In this document: positions 14,906 to 22,601 of the stretch, piece after piece
How positions within the stretch are numbered: position 1 is the stretch's first letter
How the letters are laid out: every line of letters starts with the position of its first letter
DNA from: Gammaproteobacteria bacterium
GTDB taxonomy: Bacteria; Pseudomonadota; Gammaproteobacteria; Enterobacterales; Alteromonadaceae
Reading direction: 5' to 3'
NCBI GenBank assembly: GCA_018815765.1
Contig: JAHIWM010000020.1
Location: 1 to 34,910, forward strand
Length of the DNA stretch: 34,910 bases
Position numbers and translations under genes: made by a program
Notes under the pieces: generated by a model
The model's database searches: none
What the model saw: only the letters and a program-made list of their open reading frames with translations
Told to the model about the DNA's origin: nothing

Positions 14906-16626
14906 TGGTGCGGTTCTGGTTTGTTTTGTTGTGCCTGTCAGGCGCAGGTTTTGCGGCGCAGGCAGAACTACTGCCTGATCAGCCGCCTTTTGCTTTAACT
15001 CTTCAGCAGGCCAGAGACTGGTCACCACAGGCACCAACAGCCAGTGTGGAGAATGTATCGCAGGTGCCGCTGGCCCGTCGTATTAGCGCGCCACTGGCTG
15101 GCCAGCAGCAACTGGATACTCAGGCCAAAGTCTTGTATGCACCTGATGGCATGAACAATTTTGCCAACTACCTGAAGATGCAGCCGCAGTTTAATTTGTA
15201 CAACTTTACTCACTGGTCACAGATTGATGTACTGAACTGGTTTGCCGGCACTGCAGATTTAACAGTGCAAATTCCAGCCAGACCCTGGGTTGATACCGCC
15301 CATAAAAACGGCGTTAAAGTCATAGGCTCCGTGTTTTTGGGGATAGCCCAGTGGGGTGGTAATCCGGATACAGTGGAAGCTTTACTGGAGCAAGATAATC
15401 AGGGCCGTTTTATTCTGGCGGATAAGCTGATCCAGATGGCAGACTACTATGGTTTTGATGGCTGGTTGATTAATCAGGAAACGGATTTAACGGCAGTCAA
15501 AGATGCGCAGAATCAGCTGGTCAAAGGCAAAAAAGACCCAGAGCGTGGCCGCGAATTAGCAAAGCGTTTATTGGCTTTTATGCAGTATCTGACCGCCAAC
15601 GCACCTCAGGGTATGGAAATTCACTGGTACGATTCGATGCTCGCTTCCGGTGAAGTGCGCTGGCAAAACCAGCTGAATGCGAAAAACCAGCAGTTCCTGC
15701 AGGCGCAAGTACCTTCATCTGACGCTATGTTCCTTAATTACTGGTGGGACCAGGCTATGGTGCGGTCTTCCCGGCAAAAAGCGCTGGAACTGGGTCGCAG
15801 CCCTTATGATGTTTACACCGGCGTTGACCTCTGGCCAAGCCGGGATGCACAGCGTGCTTTTAGCTCTTACCAATGGCTGGACTGGTTATTTGATGGCCAT
15901 AAAGCGCTGAGTTCTATCGCGTTATTTGCACCTAATGTGAATTTTAACTTTGAAGGTGAAACCCATACTCCAGCCTTCAGCCGCTTTCGTACTGACCCCA
16001 CTGACGTGTCGTCTTTTTATGCCACAGAAAGCCGGATTTTTGCCGGTGACAATCTGAACCTTGCACTGGTGGACAAATCCGGTTGGAAAGGATTGGGGGC
16101 TTATTTGCCAGCTAAATCCAGCCTGCTGAGTTTGCCTTTTAGCAGCAGTTTTAATACGGGTCAGGGCAAAGTCATGATGCAGCAAGGCAAAAAAACCGGT
16201 GGTGCCTGGACTGATATCAGTCGGCAGGATTTGTTACCCACCTGGCAATTTGCTGTGCAGGGCCGCAACACATTGCAACTCAGCTACGACTTTGATCAGC
16301 CTTATCAGGGCGGCAGTTCATTAGCTGTGCGCGGAACAGCCACAAAATCCAGTCTGATGCCTTTGTATCACAGCTCTGTGGTGCTAAGTGCAAACAGCAA
16401 AATCCAGTTGATCAGTCGGGGGCAAAGCCAGGGATTAAAGCTGTATTTGCAAACGGCAGAGGGAGAGCGTTTTCAGCTGCCATTGCAGCCTTCCACTGAC
16501 TGGCTGTCCCAAAGCGAATCTTTAGCCGCTCTGGCAGGTCGCAATATAGTGCAGATAGGTTTACTGACAGAAGGAGCCGCTGAAGCTCTGGATGCCCGTC
16601 TGGGTTTACTGGAGATTTCGCTATGA
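14905..16626 (+). CDS. GH85 endo-beta-N-acetylglucosaminidase
   Basis: 573-residue secreted enzyme that cuts the beta-1,4 bond within the GlcNAc-GlcNAc core of N-glycans, leaving one GlcNAc on the protein (Endo-A/Endo-D type, family GH85). A type I signal peptide ends near AQA (residues 18-20). The TIM barrel covers about 70-370 and includes YNFTHWSQIDVLNWF (99-113) and GFDGWLINQE (183-192). N190 and E192 form the N-x-E pair used in this family for substrate-assisted catalysis, with E192 the acid/base. Beta-sandwich material follows to the C-terminus. It has no anchor or LPXTG motif and is compact for the family. It overlaps the upstream aspartylglucosaminidase and the downstream cutC-like gene (ATGA), showing tight coupling. 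Confidence 0.9.
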   Translation: MVRFWFVLLCLSGAGFAAQAELLPDQPPFALTLQQARDWSPQAPTASVENVSQVPLARRISAPLAGQQQLDTQAKVLYAPDGMNNFANYLKMQPQFNLYNFTHWSQIDVLNWFAGTADLTVQIPARPWVDTAHKNGVKVIGSVFLGIAQWGGNPDTVEALLEQDNQGRFILADKLIQMADYYGFDGWLINQETDLTAVKDAQNQLVKGKKDPERGRELAKRLLAFMQYLTANAPQGMEIHWYDSMLASGEVRWQNQLNAKNQQFLQAQVPSSDAMFLNYWWDQAMVRSSRQKALELGRSPYDVYTGVDLWPSRDAQRAFSSYQWLDWLFDGHKALSSIALFAPNVNFNFEGETHTPAFSRFRTDPTDVSSFYATESRIFAGDNLNLALVDKSGWKGLGAYLPAKSSLLSLPFSSSFNTGQGKVMMQQGKKTGGAWTDISRQDLLPTWQFAVQGRNTLQLSYDFDQPYQGGSSLAVRGTATKSSLMPLYHSSVVLSANSKIQLISRGQSQGLKLYLQTAEGERFQLPLQPSTDWLSQSESLAALAGRNIVQIGLLTEGAAEALDARLGLLEISL

Positions 16627-17342
16627 CGCAGCTGGAAATCTGTATTAACGCCGATGACCCACAGCTGGATGCCAATGTCGCCGCAGCATTGCAAGGTGGT
16701 GCCAGCCGTATTGAGCTTTGTGCTGATATGCAGCAACAAGGCATGACACCAAGTCTGATTGCTATGCAAAAAGCCCGTCGCGCTTTTGCAGCTACACCAG
16801 GATTACTGGTGATGGTGCGCTTTCGCAGTGACGATCAACTCCAGACAAAAGCTGAGCTGGCCATTATGCAACAGGCTATTGCTCAGGCGGCGGATGCCGG
16901 AGCCAATGGTGTTGTGATGGGGCTATTAAATGATCAACGCCAGTTGGATTTACCAGCCCTGGAGTTACTGGTCAATCAGGCGAAACGGCTTGGACTTCAG
17001 GTCACTTTTCACCGTGCTTTTGATGCTATTCATGACCAGAGTCAGGCACTGAATCAACTGATTGATTTGGGCGTCGACAGAGTGCTGAGTGCGGGCACTT
17101 TATGGGGCAGTGATTTAGGGGTGATGCACGGCCTTGATCGTTTACAGCAACTGAAAATTCAGGCCGCCGGCCGGATTGAGCTGGTGGTGGGTGGTGGCGT
17201 GAGTCTGGACAACCTGAGCAGGATAGTCGACAGCTTAACACCCGCAGGAAAACTCTGGTCTGTGCACAGTTATTCGGCTGTGTTCAGTCAGGGCAGAGTC
17301 GACCCTGAAAAAGTGGCCGCTATGGTCCGGCTTTGTCAATAA
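16623..17342 (+). CDS. cutC: CutC-family TIM-barrel protein
   Basis: 239-residue cytoplasmic protein of the CutC family, close to the E. coli length of 248. Conserved blocks are GGASRIELCADMQQQGMTPS (residues 26-45), TFHRAFDA (about 130-137), RVLSAG and the glycine-rich VVGGGVSLDN. One conserved block usually reading IRPRGGDF is instead VRFRSDD here. The family was named for copper homeostasis, but that role is disputed and its biochemical function is unsettled. The four-base overlap with the GH85 gene and the position before the beta-mannosidase suggest a job in glycan or GlcNAc metabolism. No metal-export or copper genes are near. Family assignment is firm; function is open. Confidence 0.85.
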   Translation: MTQLEICINADDPQLDANVAAALQGGASRIELCADMQQQGMTPSLIAMQKARRAFAATPGLLVMVRFRSDDQLQTKAELAIMQQAIAQAADAGANGVVMGLLNDQRQLDLPALELLVNQAKRLGLQVTFHRAFDAIHDQSQALNQLIDLGVDRVLSAGTLWGSDLGVMHGLDRLQQLKIQAAGRIELVVGGGVSLDNLSRIVDSLTPAGKLWSVHSYSAVFSQGRVDPEKVAAMVRLCQ

Positions 17343-17395
17343 ACACGCCGTATGACCGCTCATATCGCTAAGACAGTAACAGTTTTAACCTTGCA

Positions 17396-19945
17396 ATGGA
17401 CATTATGACAACTCATCACTCTCTTTCTCTTGATGCTATTTTTAGTCTGAATGGCGACTGGACTTTTTCTCAGGCGGGTCAGAACAGCTGGCATGCGGCA
17501 ACTGTGCCTGGCTGTAATTTTACCGATCTGCTGGCTAATGGTCTGATAGAGGACCCCTTTTACCGGGATAACGAAAGTCGTCTGCAATGGATAGAACAAC
17601 AAGACTGGCATTACCGTAAATCCTTTTGGTTGGATGAGAGCTGGCTAAACACAAGCGAACAAGCAGATCAGTGTATTGAGCTGGTGGCTGAAGGCCTGGA
17701 TACCTTCTGCGATCTGTATCTGAATGGCCAGAAAATCGGCAGCAGCCAGAACATGTTTGTTGGGCAACGAATCTCTTGCCACTCCCTGCTCAAAGCCGGT
17801 GAAAATCTGCTGGAGTTGCAGTTCCGTTCACCTATTCAGCAAAGCTTACCGGCCCACAAAGCCGCTGGTTTTACCTATCCGGCTGAAAATGACAAATCAG
17901 AAGAAAAGCTCAGCGTGTATTGCCGCAAAGCACCTTGTCATTTTGGCTGGGACTGGGGCCCACGTTTTGTCACCAGCGGTATCTGGCGGTCGATTTATTT
18001 ACAGCGACTGGATTCTGTCCGCATTGCGGATCTGCATTATGTGCAGCATAGCCTCAATGCAGCTGAAGCCAGTTTTAGTTTTGATATGCAACTGCAGGTA
18101 CTGGCGGCCCAAAAAGTCACATTACTGGTGGAATGCCAACAAGCACCAGAGCTTAACCAAACCCTGGAGTTGCAATTAGACGGTTCTGAACAGTTGCAGC
18201 GGCTGGATTTCTCTCTGACTCAGCCGCAACTCTGGTGGCCTAATGGTTTGGGCGACGCCTTTTTGTATGACTTTAGTTTTACGCTGCTGATTGATGGTCG
18301 CAAGGCCGATAGCCGCTCTGAACGTATAGGCCTGCGCACTATAGAAGTAGTAAACCAGCCGGATGAAATGGGGCTGTCGTTTTTCCTGAAAGTGAATGAT
18401 GTACCTGTGTTTATGAAAGGTGCTAACTATATTCCGGGCGACAGTTTTATCCATCAGATGACGCCAAAGCGCCATGCCGCTGACTTTGCTGCTGTGGTCG
18501 CCGCCAATATGAATATGTTGCGGGTCTGGGGTGGTGGTGTTTATCAGGATGATGAATTTTACCGGCTGGCTGATCAGCATGGCATCCTGATTTGGCAGGA
18601 CTTTATGTTTGCCTGTACTTTGTACCCGGCCGATCCGGCTTTTCTGGACAATGTGCGTGCTGAAGCTCACTACAATATCAAACGTTTACGTAACCATCCT
18701 TGTCTGGCACTTTGGTGTGGTAACAATGAAGTGGATATGGCAATCAAACACTGGCAGTGGCCGGAAAAATTTGGTTATAGCGATGAGTTGTACCAGCGCC
18801 TGAAGCAGGACTATATCCGCTTGTTTGACCAATGCTTGCCACAAGCTGTACAAGAACTGGATACAGAGCGTTTTTACCTGCGTTCTTCGCCTATAGGTTT
18901 CTGGGAAGAAGATGCTGATCATATGGGCAATCACCACTTCTGGGGCGTCTGGCATGGTGAACAGCCTTTTAGTGAATACAAAAAGCGTATTCCGCGTTTT
19001 ATGACGGAGTTTGGTTTTCAGTCTTTCCCTATCGATGCTTCTATGGCACGTTTTACCTTGCCAGAAGACTTGCAGTTAAACTCAGACGTACTAAAAGTGC
19101 ATCAGAAGCACCCCAGAGGCAACGCGCTGATCCGCAGTTACATGCAGCAGGAATATCAGGATCCCAGAGATTTTTCGGCCTTGTTGTATTTAAGCCAGGT
19201 GCAGCAGGCTGAAGGGCTAAAGCAGGCTTTTGAAGCACATCGTGCAGCTATGCCGTTTTGTATGGGCACTTTGTACTGGCAACTGAACGACACTTGGCCA
19301 GCAGCGTCCTGGTCTGGTATCGATTATTATGGCCGCTGGAAAGCCTTGCATTATCAGGCCAAACGCAGCTTCAGGCCCGATTTGCTGGTCGTCGATGAGC
19401 AAGCTGGCCAAATCACAGTGCGATTGATCAGTGATCGTCAACAGAGTCTGGACGCTGAATTGCAGCTGGAGCTCTGGACTTTTAACGGTCATTTAGTCTG
19501 GCAGCAACAGCAAGGAGTGCAGACTCCGATAAATGCTGCTGTGTTGCTACTTGAGCTGGATAAAGCCATGCTGCTGGCAGACAAAAACGTTGAAGAGCTA
19601 GTGTTACAGGTCAGATTAACCGACAAAGAGCAGGGTTTACTGGCAGATAACCTGTATTATTTTGTACCAGCTAAACAGCAAAAGCTGGCTGCACCCAAGC
19701 TGGACATCAGGATGCAGGTTGTGGATGGATTGTTGTCATTACAGCTTTGCAGTAGTGCTCTGATCCGCCAGTGTTGCATTGAAGTGGACGGAGCCAACGG
19801 CAATTTTTCGGATAACTTCTTTGATTTGCTGGCAGGGCAGCCAAAAAAAATCGAACTGGTTATGCCGGGTTTAAGCCAGTCTGACGTCAGAGCCGTCGCC
19901 CAGACCCTGCGTTGTCGTAGCCTGTACGACAGTTATACGGAGTAA
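17396..19945 (+). CDS. GH2 beta-mannosidase, cytoplasmic
   Basis: 849-residue glycoside hydrolase of family 2 with the beta-mannosidase layout: sugar-binding jelly-roll (about 10-200), Ig-like domain (205-315), TIM barrel (320-640) and C-terminal beta domains. Barrel motifs are MKGANYIPGDSF (340-351), RVWGGGVYQDDEFY (376-389), WCGNNE with acid/base E445, and MTEFGFQSFP with nucleophile E538. There is no signal peptide, so it acts inside the cell on imported Man-beta-1,4-GlcNAc or related beta-mannosides. An in-frame ATG nine bases downstream (17405) is an alternative start; neither has a strong Shine-Dalgarno sequence. The adjacent symporter gene begins five bases after the stop, suggesting import and hydrolysis are paired. 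Length is typical. Confidence 0.92.
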   Translation: MDIMTTHHSLSLDAIFSLNGDWTFSQAGQNSWHAATVPGCNFTDLLANGLIEDPFYRDNESRLQWIEQQDWHYRKSFWLDESWLNTSEQADQCIELVAEGLDTFCDLYLNGQKIGSSQNMFVGQRISCHSLLKAGENLLELQFRSPIQQSLPAHKAAGFTYPAENDKSEEKLSVYCRKAPCHFGWDWGPRFVTSGIWRSIYLQRLDSVRIADLHYVQHSLNAAEASFSFDMQLQVLAAQKVTLLVECQQAPELNQTLELQLDGSEQLQRLDFSLTQPQLWWPNGLGDAFLYDFSFTLLIDGRKADSRSERIGLRTIEVVNQPDEMGLSFFLKVNDVPVFMKGANYIPGDSFIHQMTPKRHAADFAAVVAANMNMLRVWGGGVYQDDEFYRLADQHGILIWQDFMFACTLYPADPAFLDNVRAEAHYNIKRLRNHPCLALWCGNNEVDMAIKHWQWPEKFGYSDELYQRLKQDYIRLFDQCLPQAVQELDTERFYLRSSPIGFWEEDADHMGNHHFWGVWHGEQPFSEYKKRIPRFMTEFGFQSFPIDASMARFTLPEDLQLNSDVLKVHQKHPRGNALIRSYMQQEYQDPRDFSALLYLSQVQQAEGLKQAFEAHRAAMPFCMGTLYWQLNDTWPAASWSGIDYYGRWKALHYQAKRSFRPDLLVVDEQAGQITVRLISDRQQSLDAELQLELWTFNGHLVWQQQQGVQTPINAAVLLLELDKAMLLADKNVEELVLQVRLTDKEQGLLADNLYYFVPAKQQKLAAPKLDIRMQVVDGLLSLQLCSSALIRQCCIEVDGANGNFSDNFFDLLAGQPKKIELVMPGLSQSDVRAVAQTLRCRSLYDSYTE

Positions 19946-19950
19946 GAAGG

Positions 19951-21741
19951 ATGAGTTTAAGCTGGATTGACCTGCTTATTATTGCCTTGTATATGCTTGG
20001 GACCTTAGGTCTGGGTATGTATATTGCGAAAATGGCCAGCACGGATATGAATGCCTATTTTTTAGCAGGCAAAAAAATCCCGTGGTGGGCGCTGGGTGTA
20101 TCCAATGCTTCAGGCATGTTTGATATAGCAGGTACCATGTGGCTGGTCGCCATGTGTTTTGTTTATGGTTTAAAAAGTGTCTGGTTGCCATGGGTCTGGC
20201 CGATTTTTAATCAGGTTTTTCTGATGATTTATCTGTCGCTCTGGTTACGCCGCTCTAATGTGATGACAGGAGCTCAGTGGCTGGAAACCCGCTTTGGCAC
20301 AGGCAGGGGCGTTGAGCTTTGTCAGTTAGTGGTCGTGGCTTTTGCTATTGTCAGCGCTATTGGTTTTATTGCTTATGGTTTTAAAGGCATAGGCAAGTTT
20401 GCCGCTATCTTTTTCCCCTGGCAGTTGTCGCCCGATACCTATGCTTTGATTATTTTTGCAGTCACCACTTTGTATGTGATCAAAGGCGGTATGTATTCAG
20501 TGGTATTCACTGAAGTGATGCAGTTTGTCATTATGACCATAGCGGCTTTAGCTGTTGGCATTATTGCTATGACGCTGGTCAGTCCCGAACAAATTAAAGC
20601 TGCTACCCCACAAGGCTGGGACAGTATCTGGTTTGGCTGGCAACTGGATCTGAACTGGACCGGCTTGATTGATAGCGTACAACACAAAGTCCAGCAAGAT
20701 AATCTGGAGCTATTTGGCCTGATGATTATGATGATGCTGTTTAAAGGTGTGCTGTTTAGTCTGGCAGGCCCTGTGCCCAATTACGATATGCAGCGAATTC
20801 TGGCCGCCCGCACTCCAAAAGACGCGGCTAAAATGAGTGGTTTTGTCTCGCTGGTGATGTTTTTCCCACGTTACATGATGGTGGCAGGCCTGACGGTGCT
20901 GGCACTGGTGTTTATGGGGCCGGAAATTCAGGCTCAGGGGGCGGCTTTTGATTTTGAACAGATTTTGCCTTACGCCATTCAGAATTTTGTGCCTGTGGGT
21001 CTGGCCGGATTATTGATTGCCGGTTTGCTGGCTGCTTTTATGTCGACGCTGGCGGCTTCGCTGAATGCGGCACCTGTCTACATAGTCAACGATATCTACA
21101 AACGCTATTTCCGGCCTGATGAGCCAACTCAGACTTATGTTCGGTTAAGTTACTGGGTGTCTTTACTGCTGGTGGTGGTCGGGGTTGGCCTTGGCTTTAT
21201 GTTGTCCAGTATCAACGACATTATGCAGTGGATTTTTGGCGCACTGTTTGGCGGTTATGCCGCTGCTAACTTATTGAAATGGCATTGGTGGCGTTTTAAT
21301 GCCTATGGTTATTTCTGGGGCATGATGGCGGGTTTAGTGGCTGCATTATTTTTGCCTTTGCTGTTGCCAGATACTCATCCTTTATACGCCTTCCCTTTAT
21401 TGCTGCTACTGAGTTTAGTAGGTTCCATTGCCGGAACTCTGTTGACACCCGCTGAATCGGATGAAGTCTTGTGTAGTTTCTACCGGCAGGTGCGGCCCTG
21501 GGGTTTCTGGCGACCTGTGCATGATAAAGTGCTGGCTCAGGATCCATCTTTTGCTGCGGATACCCATCCATGGCGTGATGCGTTTAATATTCTGGTGGGT
21601 ATGACCTGGCAGATTGCGTTAGTGGCCATGCCGATTTATCTGGTGATCCAGCAATGGTACCAACTGGCGTTGGCCACTATGCTGGCTGTGTTGACATCCT
21701 GGATCCTGAAGAAAAACTGGCTGGATAAACTCAAAGACTAA
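19951..21741 (+). CDS. Sodium:solute symporter (SSS family), probable glycan disaccharide or sugar importer
   Basis: 596-residue inner-membrane protein with about 13-14 hydrophobic segments and the LeuT-like layout of the SSS family. It begins with an outside-start helix and the early AYFLAGKKIPWWALGVSNASG region (residues 33-53, FLAGR-type signature). A conserved mid-helix region GLLIAGLLAAFMSTLAASLNAAPVY lies at about residues 354-378. It uses the sodium gradient to bring in small solutes. It is the last gene of the GlcNAc/GH85/GH2 operon and starts five bases after the beta-mannosidase stop, which makes Man-GlcNAc, mannose or GlcNAc plausible substrates. Its stop codon is embedded in the edge of a 55-bp palindrome. 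Confidence 0.85.
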   Translation: MSLSWIDLLIIALYMLGTLGLGMYIAKMASTDMNAYFLAGKKIPWWALGVSNASGMFDIAGTMWLVAMCFVYGLKSVWLPWVWPIFNQVFLMIYLSLWLRRSNVMTGAQWLETRFGTGRGVELCQLVVVAFAIVSAIGFIAYGFKGIGKFAAIFFPWQLSPDTYALIIFAVTTLYVIKGGMYSVVFTEVMQFVIMTIAALAVGIIAMTLVSPEQIKAATPQGWDSIWFGWQLDLNWTGLIDSVQHKVQQDNLELFGLMIMMMLFKGVLFSLAGPVPNYDMQRILAARTPKDAAKMSGFVSLVMFFPRYMMVAGLTVLALVFMGPEIQAQGAAFDFEQILPYAIQNFVPVGLAGLLIAGLLAAFMSTLAASLNAAPVYIVNDIYKRYFRPDEPTQTYVRLSYWVSLLLVVVGVGLGFMLSSINDIMQWIFGALFGGYAAANLLKWHWWRFNAYGYFWGMMAGLVAALFLPLLLPDTHPLYAFPLLLLLSLVGSIAGTLLTPAESDEVLCSFYRQVRPWGFWRPVHDKVLAQDPSFAADTHPWRDAFNILVGMTWQIALVAMPIYLVIQQWYQLALATMLAVLTSWILKKNWLDKLKD

Positions 21742-21794
21742 AATGGGGTCAGATCACATTGTTAACAGTTAACAATGTGATCTGACCCCATTTT
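21740..21794. repeat. 55-bp perfect palindrome, REPIN-like element or bidirectional terminator
   Basis: Two 27-base arms pair perfectly around a single central A at 21767. The outer part of the left arm reads AAAATGGGGTCAGATCACAT. The core GGGTCAGA is shared with the repeats flanking the RAYT transposase at 33381-34202. It lies exactly between the convergent symporter and flgN genes and overlaps the symporter stop codon. A transcript from either strand would form a very stable hairpin ending in a U-rich tail, so it may act as a terminator for both operons. The origin by RAYT-type mobilisation is inferred from the shared core. Confidence 0.75.
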
Positions 21795-21798
21795 AAGG

Positions 21799-22233
21799 TT
21801 AACCCAAAGGCATATCCGGATAGCTGGTTTTGCTTTCCATCCCCATCAGGTTTTGCATCAGCTGACGCTGCTGTGCCAGCAGTTCGCCGTTTTTCTGGTT
21901 CAGCTGTTGGCAGAGCTCAGTATGACGTTGCACTTTGTCGAGCAATTGCTGGCTGGCCTCGCGGATTTTTTCCGGCAGTATCGACAGCAAACGTTCAAAG
22001 CCTTGGGTGGTAGGCTGCAATTGTAAAGTGGCCATAGCGCTCTGACGCTCTGTTGCATTCTGTTGCAGCAACTCAAGCAATACAGCTGCTTGTTGGTTCA
22101 GCTGTTCCAGTTCAGCGCTTTGACGTAAATTCATCAGCACATATTGTTTTTGCAATAACGGGCTGAGTTGCAGCAGCAGCTCAGCATCCTGTTGCAATGT
22201 ACTAATGATCTGTTTCAGCGCTGTCTGATTCAT
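21799..22233 (-). CDS. flgN: FlgN-family flagellar export chaperone
   Basis: 144-residue, helical, glutamine/leucine-rich protein with heptad patterns and no membrane segment. FlgN chaperones the hook-associated proteins FlgK and FlgL to the export gate. Sequence conservation in this family is low. The call rests on length, coiled-coil character and position directly downstream of flgM, which it overlaps by four bases (ATGA), the usual flgMN arrangement. It converges on the symporter gene. Confidence 0.78.
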   Translation of the reverse strand: MNQTALKQIISTLQQDAELLLQLSPLLQKQYVLMNLRQSAELEQLNQQAAVLLELLQQNATERQSAMATLQLQPTTQGFERLLSILPEKIREASQQLLDKVQRHTELCQQLNQKNGELLAQQRQLMQNLMGMESKTSYPDMPLG

Positions 22234-22520
22234 TTTTTATGATAATCCAGTATGGCCTGAACTAAGACATCATCATCCAGCTGCAATGAACCTTCTGACA
22301 AGGCCAGTTTGATTTGGGCCACTTTATCCAAATCCACTTCACTTTGTTGCTGCAACTGCTCAAAGGCCTGTTGCACAGCTTGTGTCGTGCTGCTGATAGC
22401 CGCTTGTGCTTCAGGAGCTGCTGCTGTTGTTGTGACACTGGTTTTGTTTTGGCTGGTTTGGCCATGCTGATCAGTTTTAATCAGCGGCTGCACCTGACTG
22501 TAATGGTCAATTTTTACCAT
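22230..22520 (-). CDS. flgM: FlgM, anti-sigma-28 factor
   Basis: 96-residue protein with the FlgM layout: a low-complexity, polar N-terminal half and a conserved C-terminal half (VDLDKVAQIKLALSEGSL, about residues 62-79) that binds sigma-28 (FliA). It holds sigma-28 inactive until the hook is complete and is then exported. It lies between flgA and flgN and has a sigma-28-like promoter just upstream whose -35 box overlaps the flgA stop codon. That would give the usual feedback in which sigma-28 makes its own inhibitor. Confidence 0.88.
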   Translation of the reverse strand: MVKIDHYSQVQPLIKTDQHGQTSQNKTSVTTTAAAPEAQAAISSTTQAVQQAFEQLQQQSEVDLDKVAQIKLALSEGSLQLDDDVLVQAILDYHKK

Positions 22521-22573
22521 AATAGATACCTGATTAGCCGGATAATGATCCGAAATTTTGCTGCTACCTTTGT

Positions 22574-22601
22574 TAAGCGACAGCTTAGTAAAGAAACTTT
22601 A
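22574..22601 (-). promoter_or_regulatory. Sigma-28-like promoter for flgM
   Basis: On the minus strand TAAAGTTT (22601-22594), a perfect sigma-28 -35 box, is followed after 12 bases by GTCGCTTA (22581-22574), a partial match to the -10 consensus GCCGATAA. The same -10 (GTCGCTTT) with the same spacing occurs before the flagellin gene. The -35 box overlaps the flgA stop codon. Confidence 0.6.

Noticed and set aside
18176-18670. Long minus-strand open frame within the beta-mannosidase gene
   Set aside because: It is a shadow of the GH2 coding frame; no start signal and no family motifs.
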